Assembly (NCBI GenBank): GCA_023252035.1
Contig: JAHEXQ010000004.1
Coordinates: forward strand, 1-33,362
Source: Actinomycetes bacterium
Lineage (GTDB): Bacteria > Actinomycetota > Geothermincolia > Geothermincolales > JAHEXQ01
Reading direction: 5' to 3'
DNA length: 33,362 nucleotides
In this document: positions 32,777-33,362 of the stretch, piece after piece
Layout: each line of letters begins with the position of its first letter
How positions within the stretch are numbered: position 1 is the stretch's first letter
Made by a program: the position numbers and the translations under genes
Notes under the pieces: model-generated
Told to the model about the DNA's origin: nothing
Database searches by the model: none
Seen by the model: only the letters and a program-made list of their open reading frames with translations

Positions 32777-33362
32777 GCCGCGAGTTGCTCTTCGAGATAG
32801 GTACGGAGGAACTGCCCTGGGGTGCTATAGAGTCGGGACGTGAGCAACTGGCGGAAAAAGCGGAAAAGTTCTTCCCGGCATCCGGCCTGCATTTCTCGGG
32901 GATGGAGGTCTATTCAACACCACGGCGGTTGACTCTCTATGTGGCGGAACTGCCGGAGAAACAGGAAGATACGGAAATTTGGGTTACCGGGCCCCCGGCA
33001 GAAATTGCTTTTGCGGAAGACGGCTCTCCGACAAAAGCGGCTATCGGTTTTGCTCGCGGGCAGGGAGTGGATGTATCGAGCCTCAAGATCGTCGACAAGC
33101 CTAAAGGGAAGTTTGTAGAGGCATATATAAGGGAGGAAGGCCGTCCCACTCTAGAGTTGCTGCCGGATATGCTGGCGGAACTGGCTCGCAGCCTGAATTT
33201 CAGGAAATCGATGCGCTGGGGCTACGGCGAGCTTCGCTTCGCGCGTCCGGTCCGCTGGCTGCTGGCGCTGTACGGCGCGCAGGTGGTCCCGGTCGAGCTG
33301 GATGGCCTGGTGGCCGACAACACCACACGAGGTCACCGTCTCTACAGCAGCAATAAGCTGAT
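32773..33362 (+). CDS. glyS: Glycyl-tRNA synthetase beta subunit (5' part, runs off the window)
   Basis: The first 196 codons of the beta subunit, which binds tRNA and aids aminoacylation. It shows [78 protein letters not shown] and GHRLYSS. The ATG lies in an ATGA overlap with glyQ, so the two subunits are translated in step. The full-length protein is normally near 690 residues. Confidence 0.97.
   Translation, partial: MSRELLFEIGTEELPWGAIESGREQLAEKAEKFFPASGLHFSGMEVYSTPRRLTLYVAELPEKQEDTEIWVTGPPAEIAFAEDGSPTKAAIGFARGQGVDVSSLKIVDKPKGKFVEAYIREEGRPTLELLPDMLAELARSLNFRKSMRWGYGELRFARPVRWLLALYGAQVVPVELDGLVADNTTRGHRLYSSNKL

Overview
The window is a 33.4 kb piece of high-GC bacterial chromosome. It most likely comes from a deep-branching, possibly anaerobic or thermophilic actinobacterium (Actinomycetota). 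The indicators are a DUF5318-type protein, a HelY/Ski2-like helicase with a Cys-rich insert, a GNAT enzyme with the actinobacterial two-domain layout, LppX/LprG-like lipoproteins, secreted tandem 'YFAEG' repeats, and several genes whose -10 box sits 6-9 nt before the ATG, as in leaderless mRNAs. I saw no rRNA, tRNA, CRISPR array, intact IS or prophage.

Layout. 1-2.0 kb: the end of a membrane protein, then convergent minus-strand genes: a DUF5318/CooT-like pair and the msrB-msrA repair operon. 2.0-5.6 kb (minus): a serine-acetyltransferase-like hexapeptide protein whose C-terminus is written by a palindromic repeat, a purple-acid-phosphatase-like lipoprotein, and a family 5 solute-binding lipoprotein. 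5.6-9.7 kb: a divergent cis-prenyltransferase paralogue, a remnant of a 2-oxoacid:ferredoxin oxidoreductase beta subunit, GAPDH with a clear terminator, DUF488, a CorA-type transporter, and a two-frame membrane protein. 9.8-14.6 kb: a 52-bp perfect palindrome, DUF2804, a zinc-ribbon membrane protein, a TolB-like propeller lipoprotein, and an EamA transporter broken in several places.

14.6-21.4 kb: a two-gene operon of sensor histidine kinases. The upstream one is canonical. The downstream one has lost the phospho-accepting His and most ATP-binding motifs. Divergent from them is a secreted protein with four 105-residue repeats and a degenerate M23-like domain, followed by a lower-GC ATPase of the DUF4143 type and an unknown exported protein. 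21.5-25.3 kb: the helicase and the GNAT gene, divergently transcribed. 25.3-29.9 kb: a probable five-gene operon (PEP carboxykinase, DUF169, phenylacetate-CoA-ligase-like enzyme, double-ACT protein, Nudix hydrolase). 29.9-33.4 kb: two tandem lipoproteins, then glyQ and the start of glyS.

The strongest non-routine signals are the kinase/pseudokinase pair, the repeat protein with its decayed peptidase domain, the two palindrome families (one copy forms the end of a gene), the residue-depleted cis-prenyltransferase paralogue, and a slippery heptamer plus hairpin at the junction of a two-frame membrane gene. No complete, clearly new multi-gene system is evident; those items are the best leads.
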